Assembly: GCF_022844445.1 (NCBI RefSeq)
Contig: NZ_JALHLS010000017.1
Location: 1 to 64,000, forward strand
DNA: 64,000 nucleotides
Source of the DNA: Hyphomonas sp.
GTDB taxonomy: Bacteria > Pseudomonadota > Alphaproteobacteria > Caulobacterales > Hyphomonadaceae
Reading direction: 5' to 3'
Numbering within the stretch: position 1 is the first letter of the stretch; the number at the start of each line of letters is the position of its first letter. Shown here one piece after another: positions 40,984 through 51,782 of the stretch. A model generated the notes under the pieces. It was not told where the DNA came from. It ran no database searches and saw only the letters and a program-made list of their open reading frames with translations. The position numbers and the translations under genes were made by a program.

Positions 40984-41537
40984 TAAACCTGCATGATCTC
41001 CGCTTCCTTCGCCTTCACCATGTCATCGACCCGGTGGACGAAAGCGTCCGTCAGCTTCTGCACTTCTTCCGAAAGCGAGCGGGCGCGGTCTTCATTTATC
41101 TCGCCCGCCTTTTCCATCTTCTTCAGGGTATCCATACCGTCACGGCGCACGTTGCGAACAGCGACGCGGGCCGCCTCGGCATACTTACCGGCAATCTTGG
41201 TCAATTCGACCCGGCGCTCCTCGTTGAGGGCAGGAATCGGAATGCGGAGTGTCTGTCCGTCCATGATCGGATTCAGGCCGAGGCCCGACTCGCGGATCGC
41301 GCGGTCTACAGCGCCGACGACCGTCTTGTCCCAGACGTTGACCGAAAGCATCCGCGTATCCGACACCGTGACAGAGGCCACCTGGCTCAGCGGCGAGACG
41401 CCGCCATAGGCCGACACCGTGATCGAATCGAGCAGGTTGACCGAAGCCCGGCCCGTGCGAAGACCGGAAAACTCGCTTGCGAGCGACGTCAGGGCGCCCT
41501 CCATCCGGCGTTCGATGTCCTGCTTGCTGTAGCTCAT
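40983..41537 (-). CDS. frr: Ribosome recycling factor
   Basis: Splits post-termination ribosomes together with EF-G. The 184-residue protein has the L-shaped RRF fold: the long three-helix bundle ends ([23 protein letters not shown] and [24 protein letters not shown]) and the hinge [12 protein letters not shown]. Length is standard (185 in E. coli). Its start overlaps the pyrH stop as ATGA. The order tsf-pyrH-frr is widely conserved. Confidence 0.97.
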   Translation of the reverse strand: MSYSKQDIERRMEGALTSLASEFSGLRTGRASVNLLDSITVSAYGGVSPLSQVASVTVSDTRMLSVNVWDKTVVGAVDRAIRESGLGLNPIMDGQTLRIPIPALNEERRVELTKIAGKYAEAARVAVRNVRRDGMDTLKKMEKAGEINEDRARSLSEEVQKLTDAFVHRVDDMVKAKEAEIMQV

Positions 41538-42298
41538 TCGGTCGACCCTCCTTTGGTGGAGATCGTCGTGGAAGTTCCCCGGCCGTGCAAGACGTTCAGA
41601 AGGGAGCCTTCTTCCTTGAGGGAGAAGACGACGATCGGAATGTTATTGTCGCGCATCAGACTGACCGCCGAAGGGTCCATGACACGCAGGTTCTTGATCA
41701 GCAGTTCGTCATAGGCGACCTGATTGTAACGTGTGGCTGTCGAATCCAGCTTCGGGTCGGCCGTGTAGACGCCGTCAACCTGGGTGCCTTTCAGCAAGGC
41801 GTCGCAGTTCATCTCGATGGCGCGTAGCGCTGCGCCGGTGTCGGTGGTGAAGAACGGGTTGCCGATGCCGGCCGCGAAGATCACCACGCGGCCCTTTTCC
41901 ATATGCCGCTGTGCACGGCGCCGGATATAGGGCTCGCAAACCGCATCCATGCTGAGCGCGGACTGGACGCGTGTCGGCACGCCGATGCCTTCCAGCACGC
42001 TTTGCATCGCCAGGGCGTTCATTACCGTCGCCAGCATGCCCATCGAATCGGCCTGCGCCCGCTCCATGCCCTTTGCCGCGCCGGCTACGCCGCGAAAGAT
42101 GTTCCCGCCCCCGATCACGAGGCAGATTTCCGCCCCGGCCGCGCGCGCATTGGAGATCGCCTGGGCGAAGTGTATGCAGGTGGGAATATCGATGCCGAAC
42201 TGGCCGGGGCCCATCAGGGCCTCACCGGAAAGTTTGAGCAGTACACGCCGGTATTTCAACTGGCTCTTTTCAGGCTCATTCGCCGGCATTCTGTCCAC
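41534..42298 (-). CDS. pyrH: UMP kinase
   Basis: Phosphorylates UMP to UDP; the bacterial hexameric enzyme is allosterically controlled by GTP and UTP. The 254-residue amino-acid-kinase fold shows [25 protein letters not shown], the UMP-binding [27 protein letters not shown], and [11 protein letters not shown]. The N-terminus has about 13 extra residues. It is downstream of the tsf terminator, so it may have its own promoter or depend on read-through. Confidence 0.96.
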   Translation of the reverse strand: MDRMPANEPEKSQLKYRRVLLKLSGEALMGPGQFGIDIPTCIHFAQAISNARAAGAEICLVIGGGNIFRGVAGAAKGMERAQADSMGMLATVMNALAMQSVLEGIGVPTRVQSALSMDAVCEPYIRRRAQRHMEKGRVVIFAAGIGNPFFTTDTGAALRAIEMNCDALLKGTQVDGVYTADPKLDSTATRYNQVAYDELLIKNLRVMDPSAVSLMRDNNIPIVVFSLKEEGSLLNVLHGRGTSTTISTKGGSTE

Positions 42299-42320
42299 CG
42301 ATCATTCTCAATCCAGAACC

Positions 42321-42357
42321 AAAAAAATCCCGGCTGTGCGAAACCGCCAGCCGGGAT
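42321..42357 (-). terminator. Rho-independent terminator after tsf
   Basis: On the minus strand a 9-base-pair stem ATCCCGGCT/AGCCGGGAT (arms at 42349-42357 and 42327-42335 on the plus strand) is followed by a run of seven T. It lies 38 bases past the tsf stop and before pyrH, so it should terminate or attenuate the rpsB-tsf transcript. Confidence 0.88.
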
Positions 42358-42394
42358 TGTTCAAAGCCCCTCACGGGGAGAAAGGCAAGCCTGA

Positions 42395-43300
42395 TCAGGA
42401 GCCTTTTGTCATCGAAGCGACTTCTGCGGCGAAGTCGGTTTCTTCCTTTTCGACGCCTTCGCCGAGCTTGAAGTGCACGAATGCCTTCAGCGTCGCGCCT
42501 TGCGCCTTGAGAAACTCACCGACCGTCTTGTCAGGGTCCATGATGAACGGCTGCTCGACAAGGACCACTTCCTTGTAGAATTTCTGCATCCGGCCAACGA
42601 TCATCTTCTCGATGACCGCATCAGGCTTGCCGCTTTCGCGGGCCTGTTCGGTGAGAACGCGCTTCTCCGATTCGATCAGCGCCGGGTCGAGTTCAGCCGT
42701 CGTGGCTGCCGCAGGCGAGGTTGCCGCGATGTGCATCGCAACCTTGCGACCGGCATCTTCCAGATCGCCCGAACCCTCCAGAGCCACCAGAACGCCAACT
42801 TTGCCCATGCCGGGCGCTGCTGCGTTGTGGATGTAGGAGGCAACGCGGCCCGACGAAGTAAGCTTCGCCGAACGGCGAAGCGTCATGTTCTCGCCGATGG
42901 TGGCGATCATGCGCTTGACCATTTCGTCCACGGTGCCTTCGCCATCTGGCGAGGCAGCACCCGAAACCGCAGCGACAGAACCGTCGGTGGTGAGCGCCAC
43001 CTTCGAAATGCCGTCGAGGGCTTTCTGAAACCCCTCGTTGCGGGACACGAAGTCCGTTTCCGAGTTCAGTTCGACAATAGCGCCGGTCTTGCCGTCCGCG
43101 GAAACCTTGACGGCGACGAGGCCCTCAGCCGCAGCGCGGCCCGACTTCTTGGCAGCCTTAGACAGGCCTTTCGCGCGCAGCCATTCGATGGCTGCCGCTT
43201 CGTCGCCGTCGTTCTCCACGAGGGCTTTCTTCGCGTCCATCATGCCTGCGCCGGTTTTCTCGCGCAGTTGCTTTACGAGTGCCGCTGTAATCTCAGCCAT
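42395..43300 (-). CDS. tsf: Elongation factor Ts
   Basis: Guanine-nucleotide exchange factor for EF-Tu. The 301-residue protein opens with the UBA-like N-terminal module ([21 protein letters not shown]) that contacts EF-Tu. The core has [16 protein letters not shown], and the C-terminal part includes [18 protein letters not shown]. It is co-transcribed with rpsB (42 bases between) and followed by an intrinsic terminator. Confidence 0.97.
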   Translation of the reverse strand: MAEITAALVKQLREKTGAGMMDAKKALVENDGDEAAAIEWLRAKGLSKAAKKSGRAAAEGLVAVKVSADGKTGAIVELNSETDFVSRNEGFQKALDGISKVALTTDGSVAAVSGAASPDGEGTVDEMVKRMIATIGENMTLRRSAKLTSSGRVASYIHNAAAPGMGKVGVLVALEGSGDLEDAGRKVAMHIAATSPAAATTAELDPALIESEKRVLTEQARESGKPDAVIEKMIVGRMQKFYKEVVLVEQPFIMDPDKTVGEFLKAQGATLKAFVHFKLGEGVEKEETDFAAEVASMTKGS

Positions 43301-43342
43301 GGCTTTGATCCTTCATTAGAATTGTTGCGCCGGAGCGCCGTA

Positions 43343-44131
43343 TCAGGCGTCGGTCGCCGTTTCGCCTGCAACCTGCACGTCAGCATCGGCCATCGCGCCG
43401 ACATCCGACATTGCGCCGAGATCAACGCCGAGGCCGGCCGTCGATTCAGCGAGGCCATCGAGCACCGCATCTGCAAACAGGTTGCAGTACAGCGAGATGG
43501 CGCGGGCTGCGTCGTCGTTGCCCGGGAAGCCGAAATCGGCATCCGCCGGGTCGCAGTTGGTGTCGAGCACGGCCACGACCGGAATACCCAGCTTGCGGGC
43601 TTCCTGGACAGCGATGGCTTCCTTGTTCGTGTCGATGACGATGATGGCAGCCGGCAGGCCGCCCATGTCAGCGATGCCGCCGAGTGCACGGTGCAGCTTC
43701 TCGCGGCGGCGCTGCAGGTCGAGCAGCTCTTTCTTGGTGAGGCCCGAACCGCCACCGGCTTCGAACATCGCGGTCAGTTCGCGCAGCTGCTTGATCGAGT
43801 TGGACACGGTGGTCCAGTTCGTCAGCGTGCCGCCGAGCCAGCGGTGGTTCATATAGTACTGCGCGCAGCGCTGGGCTGCTTCTGCCACCGGGTCCTGCGC
43901 CTGGCGCTTGGTGCCCACGAACAGGATGCGGCCGCCCTTGGCCACCGTGTCGCGAACGAACACGAGCGCCTGGTGCAGCGAAGGCACCGTGTGGGACAGG
44001 TCCATGATGTGGATGCCGGAACGCTCGCCGTAGATATACGGCTTCATGCGCGGGTTCCAGCGGTGGGTCTGGTGACCGAAGTGAACGCCAGCTTCAAGCA
44101 ACTGACGCATCGAGAAGTCAGGTAGGGCCAT
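43343..44131 (-). CDS. rpsB: 30S ribosomal protein S2
   Basis: A small-subunit protein bound at the head-body junction, needed to recruit S1. The 262-residue product starts [24 protein letters not shown] and contains [14 protein letters not shown] and [34 protein letters not shown]. The C-terminus has an acidic/Ala-rich tail beyond the conserved domain. I chose ATG 44131: upstream in-frame starts lie in the leader. It is first in the rpsB-tsf unit and probably controlled by the structured leader just upstream. Confidence 0.97.
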   Translation of the reverse strand: MALPDFSMRQLLEAGVHFGHQTHRWNPRMKPYIYGERSGIHIMDLSHTVPSLHQALVFVRDTVAKGGRILFVGTKRQAQDPVAEAAQRCAQYYMNHRWLGGTLTNWTTVSNSIKQLRELTAMFEAGGGSGLTKKELLDLQRRREKLHRALGGIADMGGLPAAIIVIDTNKEAIAVQEARKLGIPVVAVLDTNCDPADADFGFPGNDDAARAISLYCNLFADAVLDGLAESTAGLGVDLGAMSDVGAMADADVQVAGETATDA

Positions 44132-44220
44132 AGATTTTCTCCATCCGGTTGGCCGTCGCAGGGTGGAACTACGGGTTTGACCCCGTCGCACCGGATGCAC
44201 CCGCGACATGGTTTCGAAGA
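44132..44220 (-). ncRNA. Putative structured 5' leader of rpsB
   Basis: The transcribed leader contains an outer helix CATCCGG/CCGGATG (plus-strand arms 44142-44148 and 44191-44197) enclosing a smaller hairpin ACGGG/CCCGT (44171-44175, 44182-44186). The proximal arm of the outer helix runs straight into the Shine-Dalgarno GGAG, so pairing should reduce access to it. Autoregulatory S2 leaders are known in other bacteria. The assignment here is from position and pairing only. Confidence 0.45.
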
Positions 44221-44225
44221 GCGCT

Positions 44226-44253
44226 CCTATACATCTTCCGCCGCCCGGGGCAA
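44226..44253 (-). promoter_or_regulatory. Candidate rpsB-tsf promoter
   Basis: On the minus strand TTGCCC, a 16-base spacer and TATAGG lie between the end of dnaE and the rpsB leader. The first transcribed base would fall near 44220, giving a leader of about 90 bases. Confidence 0.45.
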
Positions 44254-44277
44254 GCGCAAACAGCCGTGTTTCCGGCC

Positions 44278-47200
44278 TCAGGCGGCCCGGCGGGGCACCA
44301 CCCGCTCAACCCCCGGGATTTCCTTCAGGGCCCGCTGGGCTTTCAGGCTGATCGTATAGGTCTGGGGCAGCTTAACCGTAACCAGACGGCCGTCTTCCAA
44401 CGGCATTTCCAGCAGGATCGAGCCCCGGTCCGGGTCGTTCAGCCCTTCCAGACGCTGCACCACGCTGGCGAGCTCCGCCGGATTCGTGCCCGTCGACAGA
44501 CGCACCAGCAGCTGGCCGGAGGGCTTGGACAGGCGGGCCGATTCAAGCTCCACCACCCGTTCGACGATGAGGCGGGTCTCCTCCCCGGTAAGCTTCACTG
44601 AGACCGTAAGGGCGATGGCCTTGCCGGGCTTGAGCAGGTCTCCGTACTGCATCAGGGCTTCGCTATAGACGGTCACATCCCGCTCCCCGGTGGGATCCGA
44701 GACGGTCAGGAAGGAAAACTTGCTGCCATTTTTGCCCGTACGGTCGTTGCGGGCGCGCACGATACCGATCATCTCGAGAGGGCGGCCTTCCCCGGCCCGG
44801 TCCTCGATTTCCATGATCAGGGTGATGCGATCTCGGTCGAGCGACATCAAAACATCATCCAGCGGGTGGCCAGAGAAATAAAAGCCGATGGAGCGGAATT
44901 CCTCGTCGAGCTTCTGCTGCGCCGTCCATGCCCTTGGCGATGGCAAGGGCGGGCGAAGCGCCGGCTCGGCGTCGGCAAAAAGGCCGCCCTGCCCGCCTTG
45001 CCGATCGCCTGCGGAACTGGTCGCATGCTGCGAAAGAACACCTGCGGAATCCAGCACTCGGGCGCGGTTCGCTTCCAGAGCATCCAGAACCCCGGCACGC
45101 GCAAGCGATTCAAAGGCCTTCTTGTTGACCTGCCTTGGGTCGATCCGCTCGGCAAAATCGTAGAGATCCTTGAACGTGCCGCTCTCGCTGCGCACCGCCA
45201 CGACATGACGCATCGCCTCAAGGCCCACTCCCTTCAGCGCGCCGAGGGCATAGACAATGGCGCCGTTGCGCACGTCGAAGTCGGCTGAGGAAGAATTAAT
45301 CTCAGGCGCCAGCACGGGAATGCGCAGACGTTTGGCTTCCTGGAAGAAGGCAGCCAGTTTGTCAGTGTTGCCGAGATCAAGGCTCATGGAGGCGGCGAGG
45401 AACTCGACCGGGAAGTGGCATTTGAGGTAGGCGGTCTGGTAGCCGATCAGAGCGTAGGCGGCAGCGTGCGACTTGTTGAAGCCATAGCCCGCGAACTTCT
45501 CCATCGTGTCGAAAATCTCGTTGGCGAGATTTTCCTTCATGCCCTTTGTCTGCGCAGCGCCTTCCACGAAGCGTTTGCGCTGCGCGATCATCTCTTCGAG
45601 CTTCTTTTTGCCCATCGCGCGGCGAAGGAGGTCAGCTTCGCCGAGCGAATAGCCGGCGACTTCCTGCGCCATCCGCATGACCTGCTCCTGATAAACAGGC
45701 ACGCCATATGTGGCCTCCAGAACCGGCTTCAGGTCCGGGTGCTGATAGCGCACAGAGGTCGGATCCTCCTTGCCCTGCACATAGACCGGAATATTTTCCA
45801 TAGGGCCCGGCCGGTAGAGCGAGATGATGGCGATGACGTCCTCGATATTGTTCGGACGCACGCGCCGCAGCGTGTCGCGCATCCCTGCGCCTTCGAGCTG
45901 GAATACGCCGAGCGTCTCGCCGCTCGCCATCAGTTCATAAGTCGCCGAGTCGTCTAGGCTGCGCCAGGCTGGCCCGAGATCCTTGTTGTTGCGTTCGATG
46001 AACTTGATCGCCCGGTCGATCACGGTCAGCGTCTTGAGGCCCAGGAAGTCGAACTTCACAAGGCCCGCCATTTCGGCATACTTCATATTGAACTGCGAGG
46101 CTGGAAGTTCCGCCCGCGGATCATTATAGAGCGGCACGAGATTGACCAGCGGCCGGTCCGCGATCACGACGCCTGCCGCATGGGTTCCAGCGTTGCGGTA
46201 CAGCCCTTCCAGCGCCCGCGCGATCTCGATCAGCTCGCCGACGCGCGCGTCCGCCGCAATCTCGTCGTCAAACTTAGGCTCGCCCGCGATGGCTTCGTCC
46301 AGAGTCGGCGGCTTTGCCGGGTTGAACGGAATGAGCTTCGCGAGCCGGTCTATCTGGCCATAGGGCATCTGCATGACGCGGCCGACATCGCGTACAACGG
46401 CTTTCGCCTGCAGCGTCCCGAAGGTGATGATCATGGCAACACTGTCTGCGCCGTACTTGTCTCGTACATAGCGGATGACTTCGCCGCGACGCTCCTGGCA
46501 GAAGTCGACGTCGAAGTCGGGCATCGAGACGCGTTCGGGGTTGAGGAAGCGCTCGAACAGCAGGTCGAACCGGATCGGGTCGAGGTCGGTGATCAAGAGC
46601 GACCAGGCGACCAGCGAACCGGCGCCCGAACCTCGCCCGGGCCCCACCGGGATGCCGTTGGACTTGGCCCATTTGATGAAGTCCGAAACGATTAGGAAGT
46701 AGCCTGGGAACCCCATCCGCTCGATGACGCCGAGTTCGAAGTCGAGCCGCTCGAAATACACGTCCCGTTCCGCATACAGACGGTCGGCTTCCTTCAGCCG
46801 TAACTCGAGGCCTTCCTTCGCCTGCAGGCGCAGTTCTTCCGGCTCCGACCGGCCGCCTTGCGTGAAGCTCGGCAGGATAGGGCTGCGCGTCTCGGCGCGT
46901 ACTGTGCAGCGCCGGGCGATCTCCACCGTTGTGGCGATCGCTTCTGGCAGGTCCGCAAAGAGCACGCGCATTTCGGCAGGCGACTTAAGGTACTGCGACG
47001 TGGCCACCCGCTTGCGATCGTCCTGCCCGAGATACTCGCCGTTCGCGATACACATCAGCGCGTCATGCGCGGTTGCATCGTCCGGCTTCATAAAGCGCGC
47101 ATCGTGGGTCGCAACGATCGGAAGGCTCATGTCATAGGCGAGTTCAAGCAGCCCCGCCTCGGTCTTCAGTTCCGCCGGCGTGCCATGGCGCGTGATCTCG

Positions 47201-47700
47201 ACATAGCAACGGCCCGGATAGGCCGCGGCGAGCGTTGAAAGCTCCGTGCGCGCGTCCCCCATCCGGCCCTTCAGAATGTGGCGCGCCACTTCGCCTTCGG
47301 CGCCGCCCGTCAGCACGATCAGGCCATCGGTCTCCTCAAGTACCAGCCGCTTGTGCAGCTTCGGGACCCCATCCGGCGCATCGAGGAAAGCCCGCGACGA
47401 CAGGAACATAAGCCGCTGGTACCCCGCGTCGTTCTGCGCATAGAGCGTGAGCCGCGTCGGTTCCGAGCGCGGGACGCCGTCCGTCACATCGAAACAGCAG
47501 GCCATGATCGGCTGCACCCCGTAATCCGCCAGCTTGGTAGACAGCTCCAGCGCCCCGAACAGGTTGTTACGGTCGGCCACCGCTGCGGCGGGTACAGCGT
47601 TGTTCTTGCACCACTTTGCAACATCTGCAGGCGTTATCATGCTCTCAAGCAGGGAATAGCTGGAGCGGATGGCAAGCGGGATGAAAAGCGGCGTGGTCAT
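44278..47700 (-). CDS. dnaE: DNA polymerase III subunit alpha
   Basis: The replicative polymerase catalytic subunit. The 1140-residue protein has an N-terminal PHP domain, the polymerase palm with [16 protein letters not shown] and the catalytic Asp residues in [15 protein letters not shown], and the beta-binding and OB-fold parts at the C-terminus ([19 protein letters not shown]). The PHP domain has lost the leading metal-binding HxH motif: the region reads [13 protein letters not shown] where metal-dependent members have HLHVHSxYS, so PHP exonuclease activity is unlikely. It lies 78 bases after lolD. Confidence 0.97.
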   Translation of the reverse strand: MTTPLFIPLAIRSSYSLLESMITPADVAKWCKNNAVPAAAVADRNNLFGALELSTKLADYGVQPIMACCFDVTDGVPRSEPTRLTLYAQNDAGYQRLMFLSSRAFLDAPDGVPKLHKRLVLEETDGLIVLTGGAEGEVARHILKGRMGDARTELSTLAAAYPGRCYVEITRHGTPAELKTEAGLLELAYDMSLPIVATHDARFMKPDDATAHDALMCIANGEYLGQDDRKRVATSQYLKSPAEMRVLFADLPEAIATTVEIARRCTVRAETRSPILPSFTQGGRSEPEELRLQAKEGLELRLKEADRLYAERDVYFERLDFELGVIERMGFPGYFLIVSDFIKWAKSNGIPVGPGRGSGAGSLVAWSLLITDLDPIRFDLLFERFLNPERVSMPDFDVDFCQERRGEVIRYVRDKYGADSVAMIITFGTLQAKAVVRDVGRVMQMPYGQIDRLAKLIPFNPAKPPTLDEAIAGEPKFDDEIAADARVGELIEIARALEGLYRNAGTHAAGVVIADRPLVNLVPLYNDPRAELPASQFNMKYAEMAGLVKFDFLGLKTLTVIDRAIKFIERNNKDLGPAWRSLDDSATYELMASGETLGVFQLEGAGMRDTLRRVRPNNIEDVIAIISLYRPGPMENIPVYVQGKEDPTSVRYQHPDLKPVLEATYGVPVYQEQVMRMAQEVAGYSLGEADLLRRAMGKKKLEEMIAQRKRFVEGAAQTKGMKENLANEIFDTMEKFAGYGFNKSHAAAYALIGYQTAYLKCHFPVEFLAASMSLDLGNTDKLAAFFQEAKRLRIPVLAPEINSSSADFDVRNGAIVYALGALKGVGLEAMRHVVAVRSESGTFKDLYDFAERIDPRQVNKKAFESLARAGVLDALEANRARVLDSAGVLSQHATSSAGDRQGGQGGLFADAEPALRPPLPSPRAWTAQQKLDEEFRSIGFYFSGHPLDDVLMSLDRDRITLIMEIEDRAGEGRPLEMIGIVRARNDRTGKNGSKFSFLTVSDPTGERDVTVYSEALMQYGDLLKPGKAIALTVSVKLTGEETRLIVERVVELESARLSKPSGQLLVRLSTGTNPAELASVVQRLEGLNDPDRGSILLEMPLEDGRLVTVKLPQTYTISLKAQRALKEIPGVERVVPRRAA

Positions 47701-47743
47701 GGTTTCTACCTCGTAGACCGCAGACTCTCACCGAATCGCCCAT

Positions 47744-47765
47744 AACGCCAATGGGCTTTGGCGTT
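47744..47765 (-). terminator. Hairpin between lolD and dnaE
   Basis: AACGCCA and TGGCGTT (47744-47750, 47759-47765) form a perfect 7-base-pair stem with an eight-base loop, 13 bases past the lolD stop. There is no T-run. It may slow or end transcription from the lol genes before dnaE. Confidence 0.38.
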
Positions 47766-47778
47766 CTTCCACAGGGTC

Positions 47779-48465
47779 TTACTCGGTATAGTCGACCAGC
47801 TTGCCGTCTTTCAGGGTCAACACCCGGTCCATATGCCGGGTCAGCGCCAGATTGTGGGTTGCAACCAGCACACCGGCGCCCTCTTCCCGCACCATCTTGA
47901 TCAGCGTGACAAACACCCGCTCCGTCGTTGCCGGATCAAGATTTCCGGTTGGCTCGTCGGCAATTACAAGACGCGGATCATTTGCCAGCGCCCGGGCAAT
48001 CGCGACGCGCTGCTGCTCGCCGCCAGACAGCTGGGCCGGCTGGTGGTGCAGGCGCTCGGCGAGACCCATCTCCTCCAGAAGTGACGACGCTTTGGCGCGC
48101 GCTTCCTTCTTCGGCCGGCCGGCGATCATCAGCGGCATGGCGACATTGTCGACCGCATTGAACTCCGGCAGCAGGTGGTGAAACTGGTAGACGAAACCAA
48201 TCTTCTTTCGGCGGATGGCCGTCCGGCCATTCTCGTTGAGCTTCAGGCAGTCCGCACCATCGAGCAGCACGTCGCCCGCTTCCGGTTGCTCCAGCAGCCC
48301 GGCAGTGTGCAGCAAGGTCGACTTGCCCGAACCGGAGGGGCCGACAAGCCCGACTAACTCGCCCGGCGCAATCCGCAGGTCCGTGCCGCGCAGCACTTGC
48401 AGGTCACCGGCGCTGGTCTTGTAGGTGCGGTCGATCGCTCTGAGTTCGAGGACGGGCGTGGTCAT
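47779..48465 (-). CDS. lolD: Lipoprotein-releasing ABC transporter ATP-binding protein
   Basis: The ATPase that powers release of outer-membrane lipoproteins from the inner membrane to the carrier LolA. The 228-residue protein has Walker A GPSGSGKSTLL, the Q-loop FVYQFHHLLPEFNAVDNVAMPL, signature LSGGEQQRVAIARAL and Walker B LVIADEPTGNLD. The phenylalanine/histidine-rich Q-loop region is typical of LolD and helps separate it from MacB/FtsE. Its start overlaps lolC (ATGA). Confidence 0.96.
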   Translation of the reverse strand: MTTPVLELRAIDRTYKTSAGDLQVLRGTDLRIAPGELVGLVGPSGSGKSTLLHTAGLLEQPEAGDVLLDGADCLKLNENGRTAIRRKKIGFVYQFHHLLPEFNAVDNVAMPLMIAGRPKKEARAKASSLLEEMGLAERLHHQPAQLSGGEQQRVAIARALANDPRLVIADEPTGNLDPATTERVFVTLIKMVREEGAGVLVATHNLALTRHMDRVLTLKDGKLVDYTE

Positions 48466-49748
48466 TCGAACCTCAGCGCTTTCACCGGATCCTGGGACGA
48501 GGCCCAGATCGCAGGGATCATCGACACGAACATCGACATGAACAGTGCATAGGCGCCTGTGCTGAACACTTCATTCCAGTCCAGTATCGCCGGCAGGTGG
48601 TCAAGACCGTACTGCTCGGCAGGGAATACTTCCCCATCGATGGCCAGGTTGATCAGCGCCTCGATGGGTCCGATATTCAGGATAAACAGGATGCCAACGA
48701 TCATGCCGAGGATCGCGCCCGCAGACCCGAGCGCTGTGCCTACCATAAGGAACACCCGCAACACCCCAGCCCGACTGAGGCCGATGGTGCGCAGGATGGC
48801 GATGTCGCGTGTCTTGTTCTTCACCAACATGACGACGCCGACGATGATGTTCAGCGTCGCGATCATCATGATAATCGTCACCAGCAGCCGCACCATGACG
48901 CGCTCCGTGCGCAGCGCGCCGAGATAGGTGCGGTTCTTTGTCTGCCAGTCGCGCAGTAGGAGGCTGTAGCCGGTCGCGTCCGAAATCTGCTGCATCGCTG
49001 CTTCCGTCTCGTCCGGGTTCTTCACGCGAATGTCGAGGTACTGAAACCGGCCCTTGGACTGGAACAGGATCTGCGCCTGCTCCATCGGCATGAACACATA
49101 GACGTTGTCGAGTTGGGCGCTCCCGGTACGGAAGATATCCCCCACCACGTAGGACTTGCTGATCGGCGTCTGCCCGATGGGGCCAGACCGCATCTGAGAG
49201 GTCACGACCTCTACCTGATCACCAATTCCAAGCCCGAGATTGGCAGCCAGATATTGCCCGATCATGATAACATTGCCGCCATTTCGGCCTTCGCCGAACC
49301 CGCCGGCAATAGCCGCAGCACCGCCGTCTTTGAAGATCGGCATGGTCGGCAGGTCCGCCGGCGGAATCGCGCGCACGACACCGCCCGTTCGAACGCCGTT
49401 TGCCGACAGAAGCACGAACTGTTCAATATAGGGCGACACACTCAAAACGTCCGGCGTCTGCTCGATCACTTTGGCGATCTCGGCGGCTTCTTCCTGCGGC
49501 ATGCCATCGACGGCCGCTGCGATATGCGGTTCGCCGCCCAGCAACGCGTCGAGCAACGTCGCGCGAAAACCGCTCATGATCGACATGGTGATGATCAGCG
49601 CAGCGACGGCAAAGAAAATGCCGACGAACGAGATGATGGCGATGAGGCTCGCGCCGCCATGCTCACGCCGCGCCATCAGGTAGCGCCAGGCGAGGGTCCG
49701 TTCCAGCCGGCCGAAAGGTACGGCCGCCTTGGTATCGCCTTTGTTCAC
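48462..49748 (-). CDS. lolC: Lipoprotein-releasing ABC transporter permease (LolC/LolE family)
   Basis: The 428-residue membrane subunit of the Lol exporter. The N-terminal region [35 protein letters not shown] is the family-typical basic segment and first helix. A periplasmic MacB-like domain follows (about 60-270), then three FtsX-type helices ([24 protein letters not shown] onward). Only one permease gene is present, which suggests a LolF-like homodimer. The start overlaps proS and the stop overlaps lolD. Confidence 0.94.
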   Translation of the reverse strand: MNKGDTKAAVPFGRLERTLAWRYLMARREHGGASLIAIISFVGIFFAVAALIITMSIMSGFRATLLDALLGGEPHIAAAVDGMPQEEAAEIAKVIEQTPDVLSVSPYIEQFVLLSANGVRTGGVVRAIPPADLPTMPIFKDGGAAAIAGGFGEGRNGGNVIMIGQYLAANLGLGIGDQVEVVTSQMRSGPIGQTPISKSYVVGDIFRTGSAQLDNVYVFMPMEQAQILFQSKGRFQYLDIRVKNPDETEAAMQQISDATGYSLLLRDWQTKNRTYLGALRTERVMVRLLVTIIMMIATLNIIVGVVMLVKNKTRDIAILRTIGLSRAGVLRVFLMVGTALGSAGAILGMIVGILFILNIGPIEALINLAIDGEVFPAEQYGLDHLPAILDWNEVFSTGAYALFMSMFVSMIPAIWASSQDPVKALRFE

Positions 49749-51061
49749 GCCATCACCCTCCGAACCGCATCCTCGAGCGACAGTTCTAACTTCTCACCGG
49801 TCTTGCGGCGTTTCAGTTCGACCACGCCCTTCTCGAGACCCTTCGGGCCGACGACGATCTGCCAAGGCAGGCCGATCAGGTCCATGCGGGCAAACTTGGC
49901 GCCAGCACGGTCATCAGAGTTGTCGTAAAGCGCCTCGATGCCGGCTTTCCTGAATTGGGCATAGAGCGTCTCGCACGCCTGGTCACACCCTGCTTCGCCC
50001 GCGCGCATGTTGATGATACCGACCGGGAAAGGCGCCACGGCGTCCGGCCATACGATGCCGTGCTCGTCATGGCTCGCTTCAATAATGCCGCCGACCAGAC
50101 GCGAAACCCCGATCCCGTAACTGCCCATCTGCACGGGCACCATCTGACCGTCCGGCCCCTGAACGACGGCGTTCATCGGTTCAGAGTACTTGGTGCCGAA
50201 ATAGAAGATGTGGCCCACTTCGATGCCGCGAGCCGACACGCGCCGGTCTTCTGGAAGTGCATTGAACGCCGCCGCATCGTGCATTTCTTCTGTCGCCGCA
50301 TAAAAGCGCGTGCGCTGCTCGACGATGGGCACAAGGTCCGAATTGAAGTCGAGATCGAGGCCTGGAGCGCCGAGCGCCAGCAATTCGCGGTCGCAGAATA
50401 CGGCGCTCTCGCCGGTATCGGCCAGGATGATGAATTCGTGGCTGAGATCGCCCCCGATGGGGCCGGTATCGGCGCGCATCGGAATGGCGGTCAGTCCCAT
50501 CCGGTCAAATGCGTTCAGATAGGCGCAGAACATCTTGCGATAGGCTTTGCGCGCATCCTCTTCCGTCAGGTCGAAGGAATAGGCGTCCTTCATCAGGAAC
50601 TCGCGGCCCCGCATCACGCCGAACCGCGGACGACGCTCGTCCCGGAACTTCCACTGCTGGTGATAGAGATTCAGCGGCAGCTGCTTGTAGCTCTTTACGT
50701 ATGCCCGGAAGACGTCCGTGATCAGCTCTTCGTTTGTCGGCCCGTAGAGCATCTCCCGGTCATGTCGGTCCTTGATGCGCAGCATCTCGTCGCCATAGGC
50801 CTCATACCGGCCGGACTCGCGCCAGAGGTCTGCCTGCTGCAGCGTCGGCATCAGCATTTCCACCGCGCCCGAACGGTCCATCTCCTCGCGCACGATCTGC
50901 TCGATCCGCTTCAGGACGCGCAGGCCCAGCGGCAGCCAGGTATAGATACCCGCACCGTTCTGGCGGATCATGCCTGTCCGCAGCATCAGTTGGTGCGAGA
51001 CGATTGCGGCGTCCGCCGGCGCTTCCTTCGAAACGGGCAAAAAGTAGTTCGACAGACGCAT
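49745..51061 (-). CDS. proS: Prolyl-tRNA synthetase (short, alphaproteobacterial type)
   Basis: Charges tRNA-Pro. The 438-residue class II synthetase has motif 1 ([21 protein letters not shown]), motif 2 ([25 protein letters not shown]), motif 3 ([16 protein letters not shown]) and the anticodon-binding domain ([13 protein letters not shown]). It lacks the roughly 180-residue editing insertion present in the 572-residue E. coli enzyme, the usual state in this class. Its stop overlaps the start of lolC by four bases. Confidence 0.96.
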   Translation of the reverse strand: MRLSNYFLPVSKEAPADAAIVSHQLMLRTGMIRQNGAGIYTWLPLGLRVLKRIEQIVREEMDRSGAVEMLMPTLQQADLWRESGRYEAYGDEMLRIKDRHDREMLYGPTNEELITDVFRAYVKSYKQLPLNLYHQQWKFRDERRPRFGVMRGREFLMKDAYSFDLTEEDARKAYRKMFCAYLNAFDRMGLTAIPMRADTGPIGGDLSHEFIILADTGESAVFCDRELLALGAPGLDLDFNSDLVPIVEQRTRFYAATEEMHDAAAFNALPEDRRVSARGIEVGHIFYFGTKYSEPMNAVVQGPDGQMVPVQMGSYGIGVSRLVGGIIEASHDEHGIVWPDAVAPFPVGIINMRAGEAGCDQACETLYAQFRKAGIEALYDNSDDRAGAKFARMDLIGLPWQIVVGPKGLEKGVVELKRRKTGEKLELSLEDAVRRVMA

Positions 51062-51114
51062 CTGGAGGTCTCTTTCGGGCTATCCTTAACGGGCTCACCT
51101 AGCCGGTCAGGGGC

Positions 51115-51348
51115 CTATTGCGCAAGCAGCTGCGGGATGATCAGGGCAGCCAGGGCCGTTACAACGGCAGCGGCCACAGAGGCCCAGATCACCTTCTTAA
51201 GAAGCATGGGATTCTTGGGCGCGGCCTCTTCGGTGCCCGGCACCGTGGAGTTGTCCTCCCACTGCCCCTTCACCCCGATGGGCAGGACCGCAAAGAAGCT
51301 GATCCACCAGGCCATGACGAAGACAATTATGGCGCCCGCTATACCCAT
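51115..51348 (-). CDS. DUF1467 family small membrane protein
   Basis: A 77-residue protein with two membrane helices: IAGAIIVFVMAWWISFFAVLPIG and, near the C-terminus, VIWASVAAAVVTALAALIIP. The linker PIGVKGQWEDN is the DUF1467 signature. The family is found almost only between mce and proS in alphaproteobacteria; no function is known. Its start shares one base with the mce stop (TGATG). Confidence 0.88.
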   Translation of the reverse strand: MGIAGAIIVFVMAWWISFFAVLPIGVKGQWEDNSTVPGTEEAAPKNPMLLKKVIWASVAAAVVTALAALIIPQLLAQ

Positions 51349-51776
51349 CAGTGGTGGCCTTTTGGAGTTTCCATGAGTTCCACTAGCACGCCGTTCGAAT
51401 TCTTCGGATGCACAAAGATGATCAACGTGCCATGCGCGCCGATGCGGGGCTTGCCCAGCACGGTCGCGCCACGCTTCTCCATCTCGGTGACGGCCTGATT
51501 GATGTCGACCACTTCGAAACAGACATGGTGCTGGCCGCCAGCCGGGTTCTTCTTGATGAAATTGGCAATCGGCGAGGCCTCGTTCAGCGGCTCAATCAGT
51601 TCGATCTGGCTGTTCGGCAGGTTCACGAAGCATACCTTCACGCCTTGCTCCGGCATGTCGAACGGCGTGGTGATGTCCGTCGCGCCGTAGAGCGTACGGT
51701 ATGTTTCGCAGGCCTGCTCTATGTTCGGAACAGCAACGCCCACATGGTTCAGCGGGCCAATCTTGAATTCACTCAT
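51348..51776 (-). CDS. mce: Methylmalonyl-CoA epimerase
   Basis: Interconverts the R and S forms of methylmalonyl-CoA in propionate catabolism. The 142-residue VOC-family protein begins PLNHVGVAVPNIEQACETYR with the first metal ligand His. GQHHVCFEVVDINQAV supplies another, and the end LVELME carries the Glu ligand. No methylmalonyl-CoA mutase is in the window. It is six bases after the rnj stop and overlaps the DUF1467 gene. Confidence 0.94.
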   Translation of the reverse strand: MSEFKIGPLNHVGVAVPNIEQACETYRTLYGATDITTPFDMPEQGVKVCFVNLPNSQIELIEPLNEASPIANFIKKNPAGGQHHVCFEVVDINQAVTEMEKRGATVLGKPRIGAHGTLIIFVHPKNSNGVLVELMETPKGHH

Positions 51777-51782
51777 GCTGTA

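Noticed and set aside
42473-44125. 550-codon plus-strand frame antisense to tsf and rpsB
   Set aside because: Both minus-strand genes are unmistakable; the antisense frame is His/Arg/Ala-rich, as expected from GC-rich shadow frames.
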